In this document: piece after piece, positions 8,994-17,142 of the stretch
Layout: each line of letters starts with the position of its first letter
How positions within the stretch are numbered: the first letter of the stretch is position 1
Made by a program: the position numbers and the translations under genes
Notes under the pieces: model-generated
What the model was told of the DNA's origin: nothing
Seen by the model: only the letters and a program-made list of their open reading frames with translations
Database searches by the model: none
Origin: Dehalococcoidia bacterium
GTDB taxonomy: Bacteria > Chloroflexota > Dehalococcoidia > Lucifugimonadales > UBA3495
Direction: 5' to 3'
NCBI GenBank assembly: GCA_022827095.1
Contig: JAJDTP010000021.1
Location: 384,771-448,770, forward strand
Length of the DNA stretch: 64,000 bases

Positions 8994-9022
8994 ATGGTAC
9001 TGCGTAACCCGGAATGCGTCAA
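8994..9022 (-). promoter_or_regulatory. Sigma70-type promoter for rpmH operon
   Basis: On the minus strand TTGACG (9022-9017) and TACCAT (8999-8994) are separated by 17 bases, 5/6 and 4/6 matches to consensus. Transcription would start near 8987, leaving a very short leader before rpmH. This is the only convincing promoter seen ahead of the rpmH-to-purH array. Confidence 0.5.
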
Positions 9023-9060
9023 GAAAACGGCGTCTGTAACTCTTCAGGATTCAGAAGGTT

Positions 9061-9168
9061 GTCATTGCGAGGCGCTTGCGCCGCGGCAATCTCGTTAGCG
9101 TAGGGGAGTTCTTCGGGGCATACGTTGCTGCTACGGCGTAGAGATTGCTGCGCTGCGCTCGCAATGAC
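9061..9168. repeat. Imperfect inverted repeat, REP/MITE-like
   Basis: Two arms in opposite orientation, 9061-9093 (GTCATTGCGAGG...GCGGCAATCTC) and 9141-9168 (GAGATTGCTG...CTCGCAATGAC), with partial pairing continuing inward (TTAGCGTAGG against CTACGGCGTAG). The unit resembles the short CATTGCGAG palindromes scattered in many bacterial genomes. It fills the gap between the divergent regions of rpmH and the hydrolase gene. No coding capacity is evident in 8971-9236. Confidence 0.7.
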
Positions 9169-9236
9169 ACTTTCCCCGCAATTCTGAGCGGTTACGCGCC
9201 GCTGGGAGCGGCGGTCCGATGCGCGCCAGGTGCTGG

Positions 9237-9974
9237 CTACGGTGACGCAATGGCGAGCAGGATACCGGCCAGCTCCCGCGGCGTGGTGACCATGGGATCG
9301 TGACCGGTGTCGATATGGTGTACACCCCAACCGGAAGCGGCAGCGCGCTGGGCCACGGGTTCAAAGCCCGATTCGCTGCAGAGGATGAACTCGCGGCGAA
9401 GGGCAGCGGCATCAGGATTGCCCGTTCGAACGGGCTGGGCGAAGGTGAGAGTAGGCTGGGGCGACAGCCGACGCAGCATGAACGCCTGGTCTGATGGGTC
9501 AGTTATGGTCCAACGGCTGGCGATCTCCCCGGGTTCGGTTGGCGCGGGCATGAACGGCGCGCCCTCCGTGATGAACCCACGGATGCGGGCGACGAACTCC
9601 GGGCCGCGGACGGCCTCGAGCTGATCAACCATTGCCTCGCCGTCAGCGGGAGCCACGCCGTTGACGTATACCAGCGTCGAGATGCGTTCGGGAGCCAGTT
9701 CCGCGACGCCGGTGATCACCATTCCCGCGTAAGCGTGGCCGACGAGGATGACATCGGTCAGATCCTCGGCGTTGAGGAGTGAGACGACATCACGAACATG
9801 CAGGTCGAGATTGACCACGGCGGGCGGCATGAGTGCCGCCAGATGCTCCCGCTCCCCCAACCCGGTCAGGCTTGGGGCCAGGACTCTATGGCCGGCCTGT
9901 CGCAACAGCGGAGCGGTCTTCCACCAGGACCATCCACCGTGCCAGGCCCCGTGGATCAGGACGAAAGTCGCCAT
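9237..9974 (-). CDS. Alpha/beta hydrolase (salicylate-esterase-like) with Ala at nucleophile position
   Basis: A 245-residue alpha/beta-hydrolase-fold protein similar in layout to plant-type methylesterase/EstC enzymes: the oxyanion segment FVLIHGAWHGGWSW at the N-terminus, GLGER, and a C-terminal GHDPMVTTP that would carry the catalytic His. The nucleophile elbow reads VGHAYAG, so residue 81 is Ala where the family has Ser (GHSxGG), and one Gly is also Ala. It is therefore either inactive as an ester hydrolase or has a different chemistry. The gene begins 9 bp after the alcohol dehydrogenase gene upstream, same strand, so the two are probably one operon. Confidence 0.85.
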   Translation of the reverse strand: MATFVLIHGAWHGGWSWWKTAPLLRQAGHRVLAPSLTGLGEREHLAALMPPAVVNLDLHVRDVVSLLNAEDLTDVILVGHAYAGMVITGVAELAPERISTLVYVNGVAPADGEAMVDQLEAVRGPEFVARIRGFITEGAPFMPAPTEPGEIASRWTITDPSDQAFMLRRLSPQPTLTFAQPVRTGNPDAAALRREFILCSESGFEPVAQRAAASGWGVHHIDTGHDPMVTTPRELAGILLAIASP

Positions 9975-9983
9975 GGCGCGGGT

Positions 9984-11072
9984 CTACATGACCACCACGG
10001 AGCGAAGGACCTCTCCGCGCTCCATGCTGGCGAAAGCGGCCTCGACATCGCCGATACCGATGCTCTCGCTCACGAAGGCATCCAGATCGAGCCTGCCCTG
10101 CAGGTACAGGTCGATAAGCATCGGGAAATCGCGAGTGGGCAGGCAGTCACCGTACCACGAGGACTTCAATGAACCGCCACGGCCGAACACCTCGATCAGG
10201 GGCAGTTCGATTCTCATGGTGGGATCGGGTACGCCAACCAGGACGACAGTGCCGGCCAGATCACGCGCGTAGAAGGCCTGCTCGTAGGTGGCCGGGTTGC
10301 CCACCGCCTCGATAACTACGTTGGCGCCGTTCCCGCCAGTGAGATCCCGGATCGCCTCGACCGGATCCGTATCGGTGGAGTTGATCGTGTGTGTGGCGCC
10401 CAGTTGGCGGGCCCACTCCAGCTTGCGTTCGTCGATATCGACACCAATGATGGTGTGAGCGCCCGACAGGCGGGAGCCGGCGATGGCCGCGTTACCCACT
10501 CCGCCGCATCCGATGACGGCGACGGAGTCGCCGCGTCCGACGTCGCCGGTGTTCATGGCGGCGCCCAGCCCAGCCATCACTCCGCAGCCGATGAGGCCGG
10601 CAGCCAGTGGGCTGGCGGACGGATCGACCTTGACGGCCTGCAGGGCGTTGACCAGGGTTAACTCGCAAAAGGCGCCGATGCCCAGGGCCGGCGACAATGG
10701 AGAGCCGTCGGTCAGTGTCATCTTTTGCTGGGCGTTGCGGCTGGCGAAACAGTACCACGGCCGACCCCGCAGGCACGACCGGCAGTTTCCACATGGGGCC
10801 CGCCAGGCGAGGATCACGAAATCGCCGGGCGCAACGTTGGTCACGTCCGGGCCGACCTTCTCAACCACGCCGGCCGCCTCGTGGCCCAGCAGGAAGGGGA
10901 AGTCGTCGTTGATCGCTCCCTCACGGTAGTGCAGGTCGGTGTGACAGACACCGCACGCCTGCACGCGCACCAGTGCCTCGCCTTCCCCCGGATCCGGCAC
11001 GAGGATGGAAACCAGCTCGACTGGAGCACCCCGCGCCGGTGATACGACACCATGAACTTCGTTGACCGCCAT
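9984..11072 (-). CDS. Zn-dependent alcohol dehydrogenase, S-(hydroxymethyl)mycothiol dehydrogenase-like
   Basis: A 362-residue medium-chain zinc alcohol dehydrogenase. Visible are the catalytic zinc motif [14 protein letters not shown], the GHEAAGVV motif, four structural-zinc cysteines in [15 protein letters not shown] and the NAD motif [10 protein letters not shown]. The long stretches [30 protein letters not shown] and [11 protein letters not shown] are those of the mycothiol-dependent formaldehyde dehydrogenase (MscR) family, so the likely reaction is oxidation of thiol-formaldehyde adducts. The thiol used here is unknown. The start is ATG at 11072, with GGAGGG 8 bases upstream; an upstream extension is less likely. 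Co-directional with the hydrolase gene. Confidence 0.88.
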   Translation of the reverse strand: MAVNEVHGVVSPARGAPVELVSILVPDPGEGEALVRVQACGVCHTDLHYREGAINDDFPFLLGHEAAGVVEKVGPDVTNVAPGDFVILAWRAPCGNCRSCLRGRPWYCFASRNAQQKMTLTDGSPLSPALGIGAFCELTLVNALQAVKVDPSASPLAAGLIGCGVMAGLGAAMNTGDVGRGDSVAVIGCGGVGNAAIAGSRLSGAHTIIGVDIDERKLEWARQLGATHTINSTDTDPVEAIRDLTGGNGANVVIEAVGNPATYEQAFYARDLAGTVVLVGVPDPTMRIELPLIEVFGRGGSLKSSWYGDCLPTRDFPMLIDLYLQGRLDLDAFVSESIGIGDVEAAFASMERGEVLRSVVVM

Positions 11073-11228
11073 CAGTTTTCCCTCCGCTTGGGCCGAACCG
11101 GGCGGCCCGCTTAGCGGCAGGTATAATGCCGCAACCAATCACGGACGTCAAAACGGGTCGCAGGGTTGGTGGGCCGCCACCAGCCCAGCAGGACCGTTCC
11201 ATCAGCCGTCAAGGGTCTGAGAACCAAC

Positions 11229-12200
11229 ATGACGAAACGGGTAATAATCGATACGGATCCCGGTGTCGACGACTGCGCAGCCATTTTGCTGGCGTTGGCC
11301 AGCCCCGAACTGCAAGTGGACGCGCTGACGGTGAGCTACGGCAACGGTTCGATGCCGCGGTGCGCGGACAATGCCCGCAGGATCCTCGCAGCGGCCCGAC
11401 GGACGGATATTCCAGTGTATCCGGGAGCCGAGGGGCCGCTGATCCGGCCTCCGACTGCCGGCTGGGCGTCGCATATCCATGGGGGCGACGCTTTGGGGGA
11501 AGTAGCCGATGAATCCCCGGCCCTTGAGCCTGTCGAAAACAGGCCGGCGCGCCGGGCGGCGGTGGAAATAGCGGCCAGGGCGCTGGACACGCCGGGGGAG
11601 ATCACGGTTTTGGCGTTGGGACGGATGACCAACTTGGCGTTGGCCCTGCGACTGGCTCCGGAAATCGCGGACGCGTTGGCCGGCGTGGTCGTCATGGGAG
11701 GCGCGGTGAGGGTTCCCGGCAATGTTTCGCCGGTAGCGACGGCCAACATCCACGAAGACCCGGAAGCGGCGGCAATCCTTTACGATTCAGGCGTGCCGAT
11801 CACTCAAGTAGGGCTGGACGTGTGCGACCGATGCGGATTTTCGGACCATCAATTCGAGCGGCTGCGCGCCAGTTCCGCGCCGGCGGTGCAACTCCTCGTT
11901 TCTGCATCGGCCTACACTCGGGCCGCGTACCGACGGCTGGGTCGTTTGGCGGAAGGAGAAGCGGTGCGCTACAACGACGTGCCGGCCGTAGCCGCGGCGG
12001 TTGATCCGAGCCTGATGACCATGCAACGGTTGCCGGTGGCCGTCGACACTGGAAGCGACCTGACGAGGGGTCAGACGGTGGCGGATTGGTACGGGCTGAT
12101 GGGCAGAGAGGCAAATGTGGACGTGTGTCTCGAAGTGGACGCTGAGCGACTGACGGACATGGTGGTCCAGAGGTTAACCAACCACCCCTGGGCAGCATAG
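11229..12200 (+). CDS. Inosine/uridine-preferring nucleoside hydrolase
   Basis: A 323-residue nucleoside hydrolase that cleaves the N-glycosidic bond of ribonucleosides for base salvage. The N-terminal calcium-binding motif DTDPGVDDCAAI is intact, followed by the family features YGNGSM, HGGDALG and VVMGGAVRVPGN, and a DVCDRCGF segment. I start at the ATG at 11229 (MTKRVIIDTDPG), because the motif must lie near the N-terminus; an in-frame ATG at 11166 would add 21 unrelated residues. The gene is divergent from the alcohol dehydrogenase and convergent with the peroxiredoxin. Confidence 0.93.
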   Translation: MTKRVIIDTDPGVDDCAAILLALASPELQVDALTVSYGNGSMPRCADNARRILAAARRTDIPVYPGAEGPLIRPPTAGWASHIHGGDALGEVADESPALEPVENRPARRAAVEIAARALDTPGEITVLALGRMTNLALALRLAPEIADALAGVVVMGGAVRVPGNVSPVATANIHEDPEAAAILYDSGVPITQVGLDVCDRCGFSDHQFERLRASSAPAVQLLVSASAYTRAAYRRLGRLAEGEAVRYNDVPAVAAAVDPSLMTMQRLPVAVDTGSDLTRGQTVADWYGLMGREANVDVCLEVDAERLTDMVVQRLTNHPWAA

Positions 12201-12225
12201 CGGAACAGCCGCCCGGAACGAGCAA

Positions 12226-12263
12226 CGAAAAGGGGCAACCGAGACGGTCGCCCCTGAGTTTCG
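12226..12263. terminator. Bidirectional terminator-like hairpin
   Basis: GGGGC at 12232-12236 pairs with GCCCC at 12250-12254, extended by ACC/GGT inside and by CGAAA against TTTCG outside. It lies between the convergent nucleoside hydrolase and peroxiredoxin genes. The A-rich left flank gives a U-run for minus-strand transcripts. Confidence 0.6.
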
Positions 12264-12279
12264 AGAGGTGGCCGGCGGA

Positions 12280-12753
12280 TCAGCCCAGAGCGGCGACGGC
12301 GGCCTTGACTTCATCGTAATCTGGCTCGTTGACCGGCGCGTCAGCAACCCAGTGGTAGCGGACGATGCCCTCGCCGTCGACGATGGTCACGGCGCGCTTG
12401 GCGGCAACGTAGCCTTCCATGCCAGCGAGACCAGGCAGGGCAACGTCGTAAGCGTTTACCACCTCACGGTTGTAGTCGCTCAGGAAGGTGTAGTTCACGT
12501 CGTTGGCCGCTTTCCAGGCAGCCTGGGCAAAGGGCGGGTCCACGGTGATGCCGATAACCTCGGCGTTCATGTTCTGGAACTCGCCGATGCTGTCACGCAA
12601 CGTGCACATTTCGGTGGTGCAAACGCCGGTGAAGGCGCCCGGGAAGAAGGCGAGCACCACGTTCTTGCCGCGATAATCGCTCAGACTGTGCCGGGTGGCT
12701 GGATTTTCGTGCAGGGTAAAATCGGGTGCGGGCTGACCGACGGTGATGGCCAT
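12280..12753 (-). CDS. Peroxiredoxin (Bcp/AhpE-like)
   Basis: A 157-residue thiol peroxidase that reduces H2O2 and organic hydroperoxides. The peroxidatic Cys45 lies in FTGVCTTEMC; a second Cys at 50 matches the resolving cysteine of Bcp-type enzymes, while overall length and the AFFPGAFTG stretch resemble AhpE. The start ATG at 12753 (MAITVGQPAPDF) has AGGAGG 8 bases upstream, which excludes the longer open frame. It is transcribed alone, divergently from the gamma-glutamyltransferase gene, with a GACCCC/GGGGTC inverted repeat (12862-12881) in between. Confidence 0.94.
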   Translation of the reverse strand: MAITVGQPAPDFTLHENPATRHSLSDYRGKNVVLAFFPGAFTGVCTTEMCTLRDSIGEFQNMNAEVIGITVDPPFAQAAWKAANDVNYTFLSDYNREVVNAYDVALPGLAGMEGYVAAKRAVTIVDGEGIVRYHWVADAPVNEPDYDEVKAAVAALG

Positions 12754-12920
12754 CAAGGAACCTCCTGGGGGGGTGACAATTAATGGGCTGGTGGGGGTGT
12801 CGCGAGCTGTAGGCAAACAGGCCCGAAGAAACGACGCCAGCATCTTATCATAACGGCGTGGGACCCCACGTTTCCGGGGTCATGCTAAACTGACCGACAC
12901 CCCAACCCGGAGCCAGAAAC

Positions 12921-14522
12921 ATGTTCTTCAACTCACGCCGTTCCACCATTCATGCCACCCACGGGATGGTCGCAACCAGCCAACCCCTGGCGGCCATGGC
13001 CGGCCTCAAGGTCCTGATGGATGGCGGCAACGCCGTTGACGCGGCGGTGGCGACGGCGGCGACGCTGAACGTGGTCGAGCCAATGTCTACCGGCGTGGGC
13101 GGCGACGTGTTCGCGCTGATCTGGAAAGCGGCCGACAAGAACGTTCTGGCTCTGAATGGCAGCGGCCGGGCTCCGAAAGCCGCTTCGATCGAGGACCTGC
13201 ACGGCAAGGGACGCAGCCGGATGCCCGCGTTCGGCCCGTTGTCCATATCGGTTCCCGGTACCGTGCACGGGTGGGAGGTGCTGCTGAAGAGCGAGGGCAC
13301 GATCAGCCTGGCCGAGGCGCTGGCCCCCGCCATAGATTACGCGGAGAACGGTTTTCCGGTCAGCGACATCATCGGGTTCCAATGGAAGCAGCAGGTGGAC
13401 AAACTGGCCGCGCTGCCCTCGGGGCAGGAGTTGCTCGTGAACGGGCGCGCCCCTCGCGAAGGCGAAATCATGCGGCTGCCCACCCTGGCCGACACGCTGC
13501 GGGCAGTTGCCGAGGGCGGAAGCGAGGCGTTCTACACCGGGCGGATAGCGTCGGCCATGGCGCAGTTCGTCCAGGAGCAGGGCGGCTGGCTGGCGGAGGA
13601 CGACCTCGAGTCGCACCACTCGGATTGGGACGAGCCCATCAAGACCGATTACCGGGGCGTCACCTGCTGGGAGTGTCCACCCAACGGACAGGGTATCGTG
13701 GCGCTGGAGGCGCTGAACATCGTCGAGGGATGCGACATTGCCGGGATGGGTCCGCAGAGCGCGGAGCGCTACCACCACCTGATCGAAGCCACCCGGCTGG
13801 GGTTCGCGGATGCATTCGAGTACCTGGCCGATCCACGGTGCGCTGACGTGCCCACTGAGATGTGGACGTCCAAAGAGTACGCGAAAGGCCGGCGCGGCCT
13901 GATCAATCCGGAGCGGGCGATGGACACCGCGCCCTACGGAAAGATGGTTCCGGGAAGCGACACGGTGTACATCAGCGTGGTCGATGGCGCGGGGAATGCC
14001 TGCTCGCTGATCAACAGCGTTTTCGCCAATTTCGGGTCGGGCCTGGTGGTGCCCGGCACCGGGATCGTGATGCACAACCGCGCGTCGTTGTTCAACGTGC
14101 GGCCCGGACACGCCAACTCGCTGGAGGGCGGCAAACGGCCGTTCCACACCATCATCCCAGCCATGGCAACACGAAATGACGAGTTCTGGCTGAGCTACGG
14201 CGTCATGGGTGGGTTCATGCAGCCCCAGGGTCACCTGCAGGTGATCTCAAACATGGTGGACTTCGGCATGGACGCGCAGGGAGCCCTAGACGCCCTGCGG
14301 TTCCAGGTCGCCGGCGATTCCGTGTGGCTGGAAGGGGACGTGGACGACGCGGTGGTGATGGGCCTGCACGAGCGGGGCCACCGGGTCAACGTGATGCACG
14401 GGCCCCAGCGAGGCGGAGCCGGCGGCATGGGCGGCGGTCAGGCGATCAGCCGGGACCCCGAGTCCGGCGTGCTCAGCGGCGGCAGTGAACCCCGCAAGGA
14501 CGGAGCGGCCGTCGGCTGGTAG
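12921..14522 (+). CDS. ggt: Gamma-glutamyltransferase family protein
   Basis: A 533-residue Ntn-hydrolase of the gamma-glutamyltranspeptidase family, which cleaves gamma-glutamyl amides such as glutathione. Family landmarks are GMVATSQPLA, GGNAVDAAVATAATLNVVEP, TGVGGDVFAL and the C-terminal GGFMQPQGHLQV and GGGQAI. The autocleavage/nucleophile Thr348 is present in GSDTVYISVVD, but the usual TTH becomes TVY. No signal peptide is seen, so it is probably cytoplasmic, unlike E. coli Ggt. Substrate is uncertain; cephalosporin-acylase-like members share this layout. It converges with the next small membrane protein gene without a gap. Confidence 0.88.
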   Translation: MFFNSRRSTIHATHGMVATSQPLAAMAGLKVLMDGGNAVDAAVATAATLNVVEPMSTGVGGDVFALIWKAADKNVLALNGSGRAPKAASIEDLHGKGRSRMPAFGPLSISVPGTVHGWEVLLKSEGTISLAEALAPAIDYAENGFPVSDIIGFQWKQQVDKLAALPSGQELLVNGRAPREGEIMRLPTLADTLRAVAEGGSEAFYTGRIASAMAQFVQEQGGWLAEDDLESHHSDWDEPIKTDYRGVTCWECPPNGQGIVALEALNIVEGCDIAGMGPQSAERYHHLIEATRLGFADAFEYLADPRCADVPTEMWTSKEYAKGRRGLINPERAMDTAPYGKMVPGSDTVYISVVDGAGNACSLINSVFANFGSGLVVPGTGIVMHNRASLFNVRPGHANSLEGGKRPFHTIIPAMATRNDEFWLSYGVMGGFMQPQGHLQVISNMVDFGMDAQGALDALRFQVAGDSVWLEGDVDDAVVMGLHERGHRVNVMHGPQRGGAGGMGGGQAISRDPESGVLSGGSEPRKDGAAVGW

Positions 14523-14906
14523 TTACTTGGCCAGCCAACGCCGGAAGCGCTGCCAGGCCCCCCGGGGCTCCGGCTCGATAGGACGCCCGCGCCAATACTG
14601 CTGGCTCCGGTTGCCCATGCGCCGGAAGAACATCCACGCTACGGCTACGGCCATGATCAGCAAGCCGGCCAGGGACAGCATCGGCATCTTCACCAGAACC
14701 AGACCTACCACAGCCACTACGCCGCCGGCGATGGCTAGCTTGGTCGGCGAGATGAGGATCCTTGGCCGTCGCTGACGCGGAGTGAAGGGAGACGGTTGGT
14801 CATCCAACGGTGGAGGCGCATCAGCCGGCGCGGTGGGCGGCTCCGGTACCTCGGATTCCAGCTCGTTGAGCAGCTGCTCGATTTCCTGTTCGTAACGATC
14901 TTTCAT
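14523..14906 (-). CDS. Small two-helix membrane protein, unknown function
   Basis: A 127-residue protein that I do not assign to a family. It has a charged N-terminal helix (KDRYEQEIEQLLNELE), a Pro-rich linker (PEPPTAPADAPPPLDD), two hydrophobic segments near the middle (AIAGGVVAVVGLVLV and LSLAGLLIMAVAVAW) and a basic, Trp/Arg-rich C-terminus. This predicts an inner-membrane protein with both ends in the cytoplasm. Start chosen at ATG 14906; an in-frame start at 14930 would add eight residues. The gene stands alone, between convergent ggt and a divergent haloacid dehalogenase gene. Confidence 0.7.
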   Translation of the reverse strand: MKDRYEQEIEQLLNELESEVPEPPTAPADAPPPLDDQPSPFTPRQRRPRILISPTKLAIAGGVVAVVGLVLVKMPMLSLAGLLIMAVAVAWMFFRRMGNRSQQYWRGRPIEPEPRGAWQRFRRWLAK

Positions 14907-15122
14907 CTTCGCACCTACCCCTGACTGCAACGGAACCGGACATTTGACGCGGATTATAGCGTTTACCGGGCGCGGAAGTAAGCGAGGTTTTCGCGCAAGG
15001 ATTCATTGGCGCCGACCGGTACAAACGAGCGGCATGTTGCCCGGTTCGGAGCGGTCAGGGGGATGTGCTAGGATATTGCGGCCAAGGGCAGGGCGGAACT
15101 GCCGGCAAAGGAGACACACATC

Positions 15123-15848
15123 ATGGCGAATACCCCGTTGGGGCTCGACATCAGAGCCTGCATTTTTGATGTTTTCGGCACGGTGGTCGACTGGCGATCG
15201 AGCATCACCGAGCAGTGCGCGAACATGGGGCGGATCAAGGGGATCGAACGGGACTGGGGCGCGTTCGCGGACGCGTGGCGCAGCAAGTACGGCCCTTACA
15301 TGAACAAGGTGCGAACCGGCGAACTGCCGTGGACCAACCTCGACGCTCTGCACCGCATGTCCCTGGACGAGGTGCTGGACGAATACGAGATCAGCGGGTT
15401 GAACGACGACGAGAAGATGGAAGTGACCTACTTCTGGCACAACCTTCGTCCCTGGTCTGACAGCGTGCCCGGCCTCTATCGGCTCAAGAACAGGTTCGTG
15501 ATCGCCCCCATGTCCAACGGCAACATTGCGCTGATGACCAACATGGCCAAGAACGGCGGGATGCCATGGGACTGCATCCTGGGCGCCGAGGTGGCGCAGC
15601 ACTACAAGCCCGACCCGGAAAGCTACGGAACGGCGGTCAAGCTGCTGGGCCTGAAACCGGAGCAGGTGATGATGGTGGCGGCGCACCAGGGAGACCTGCT
15701 GGCGTCGGCCAAGGTGGGCTTGCGCACGGGGTTCGTGCCGCGCCCTCGGGAGCACGGGCCGGACCGCACGCCGGACCCGACACCGGACCCGTCGTTCAAC
15801 GTGGTGGCGGACAGCTTCGTGGACCTGGCAGCCAAGCTGGGAGGGTAG
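15123..15848 (+). CDS. Haloacid dehalogenase type II family hydrolase
   Basis: A 241-residue HAD-superfamily enzyme resembling L-2-haloacid dehalogenases. The nucleophile Asp16 lies in IFDVFGTVVDW, motif II in MSNGN, motif III Lys in HYKPDPESY and motif IV in AAHQGDLLAS. The cap-domain sequence between them is about 80 residues. Such proteins dehalogenate 2-haloalkanoates or act on phosphoglycolate-like substrates; the sequence alone does not decide. An AAGGAG sequence 11 bases before the ATG supports the start. It is followed by a perfect palindrome and a convergent oxidoreductase gene. Confidence 0.88.
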   Translation: MANTPLGLDIRACIFDVFGTVVDWRSSITEQCANMGRIKGIERDWGAFADAWRSKYGPYMNKVRTGELPWTNLDALHRMSLDEVLDEYEISGLNDDEKMEVTYFWHNLRPWSDSVPGLYRLKNRFVIAPMSNGNIALMTNMAKNGGMPWDCILGAEVAQHYKPDPESYGTAVKLLGLKPEQVMMVAAHQGDLLASAKVGLRTGFVPRPREHGPDRTPDPTPDPSFNVVADSFVDLAAKLGG

Positions 15849-15878
15849 GGCTCAAGCGGCCGTAACCACGATGATGCG

Positions 15879-15900
15879 GGGGCGAATGATCATTCGCCCC
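15879..15900. repeat. Perfect 22-bp palindrome, GGGGCGAATGA arm
   Basis: The arm GGGGCGAATGA (15879-15889) is followed at once by its exact complement. It sits between two convergent genes, and its last base is the last base of the stop codon of the luciferase-like gene. The same palindrome occurs at 42044 and a variant at 27662. It probably serves as a terminator-like repeat. Confidence 0.8.
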
Positions 15901-16934
15901 TAATCGGTTAACGGCTCCAGACCGCAAACCTCGGCGACCAATTCGTAGGAACGAACCCGGTCGGCATAGTGGTAGCAGATAGTGACCACGCTGAGGTCCG
16001 GAGTCTGGTAATCTTCGGCGACCTTTTCCAGCCCGATTTTTACCTGCTCGGGATCGCCGTCGACGCAATTGCGGCTGTACTGCTGAATGAACTGCCATTC
16101 GTTGGCGAGGTACTTGTAGCTGGCGGCCAAGTCCGGGTGTGGAACGCCCTTGGCCCGGCCGGTGACCGACCGCAGGCGCCCCAGGTTCCGGCTGGACGCG
16201 ATGCGGCGAGCCTCTTCCTCGGTGTCGGCGCACAGCACCTGGACGCCCACGTTGACCAACGGTTCCGAGAGGTATTCCGACGCCTCAAAGTTCTGCCGGT
16301 AGGATTCGACGATCCGCGGGCCATCGGTGGCGCCCATCCCGAAGAAGTGGGCGTAGGCGAAAGGAAGGCCCATCTTGGCGGCCATGAAGGCCGATTCGTA
16401 GCGGGAACCGAGGAGCCAGACCTGGGGAACGGTTTCCGACTCCTCGGGCGCGGCCAGCACTTCATTGAAAGGATGGTCGTCGGGTTGGGTATCGTTCAGG
16501 TAGTTGATTACGTCGCGGACCTGCTGGGGGAAGTGCCGAACGTCCTTGGGCATGCTGGGGTAGGCCAGGGCGGCGGCGGTGATCTGGTCGCTGCCGGGAG
16601 CGCGGCCGATACCCAGGTCGATGCGGTCCGGGTACAGCGAGTCCAGGATACGGAAGGTCTCGGCGACCTTGAGCGCGCTGTAGTGGGGCAGCATCACGCC
16701 GCCGGATCCGACGCGGATGCTCCGGGTGTGGGCGGCAATCTGGCCAACCATCACCTCGGGAGCAGTGCCGGCAAAGTTGGGCAGATTGTGATGCTCCGCC
16801 ACCCAGTAACGCTGATATCCCATCTGCTCGGTGGCAACGGCGAGCTGGATGGTTTCCCGGAGCGCGACACCGGCGTTGCTACCCTCTCGCATGGGCGATT
16901 GATCAACCACGCTCAGTTGCAGTTTTTGGCTCAA
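15900..16934 (-). CDS. LLM-class flavin-dependent oxidoreductase (luciferase-like group 1)
   Basis: A 344-residue bacterial-luciferase-like monooxygenase. LSVVDQSPMREG at the start, YWVAEHHNLPNFAGTAPEV, IRVGSGGVMLPHYS and RIDLGIGRAPGSD are signatures of the MsnO8-like 'group 1' family, whose members are FMN- or F420-dependent and have mostly unknown substrates. The start is a TTG at 16934, which lies just before the conserved N-terminus and has a G-rich sequence 7-8 bases upstream; a longer open frame continues upstream but carries no family similarity. The gene is divergent from pstC. Confidence 0.88.
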   Translation of the reverse strand: MSQKLQLSVVDQSPMREGSNAGVALRETIQLAVATEQMGYQRYWVAEHHNLPNFAGTAPEVMVGQIAAHTRSIRVGSGGVMLPHYSALKVAETFRILDSLYPDRIDLGIGRAPGSDQITAAALAYPSMPKDVRHFPQQVRDVINYLNDTQPDDHPFNEVLAAPEESETVPQVWLLGSRYESAFMAAKMGLPFAYAHFFGMGATDGPRIVESYRQNFEASEYLSEPLVNVGVQVLCADTEEEARRIASSRNLGRLRSVTGRAKGVPHPDLAASYKYLANEWQFIQQYSRNCVDGDPEQVKIGLEKVAEDYQTPDLSVVTICYHYADRVRSYELVAEVCGLEPLTD

Positions 16935-17142
16935 GGGACCCCCCACGGTCGGGCCGCAGCACCGGCGCAGCGCGCAATTCGGCCATCCGGCGGCAGCATT
17001 TTCTGTATTATGAGTTTTCGGGTTGCCGGTACCGTCCGGCTGGCCTATTATAATAACGTCCAATATGGAAGGTAGCGGGTTGAGATCAGCGGCATCAAGT
17101 CCGGATAATGGGCTGTACCGCCGGCAGAGAGGGTGAGCCGCT

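Noticed and set aside
12933-14234. A 433-codon open frame on the minus strand opposite ggt
   Set aside because: Antisense shadow of the gamma-glutamyltransferase gene; long only because of the high GC content.
17023-17054. TTGCCG and TATAAT as a pstC promoter
   Set aside because: The spacing is 20 bases and the 35-box is weak; no pho-box could be recognised, so I do not list it as a feature.
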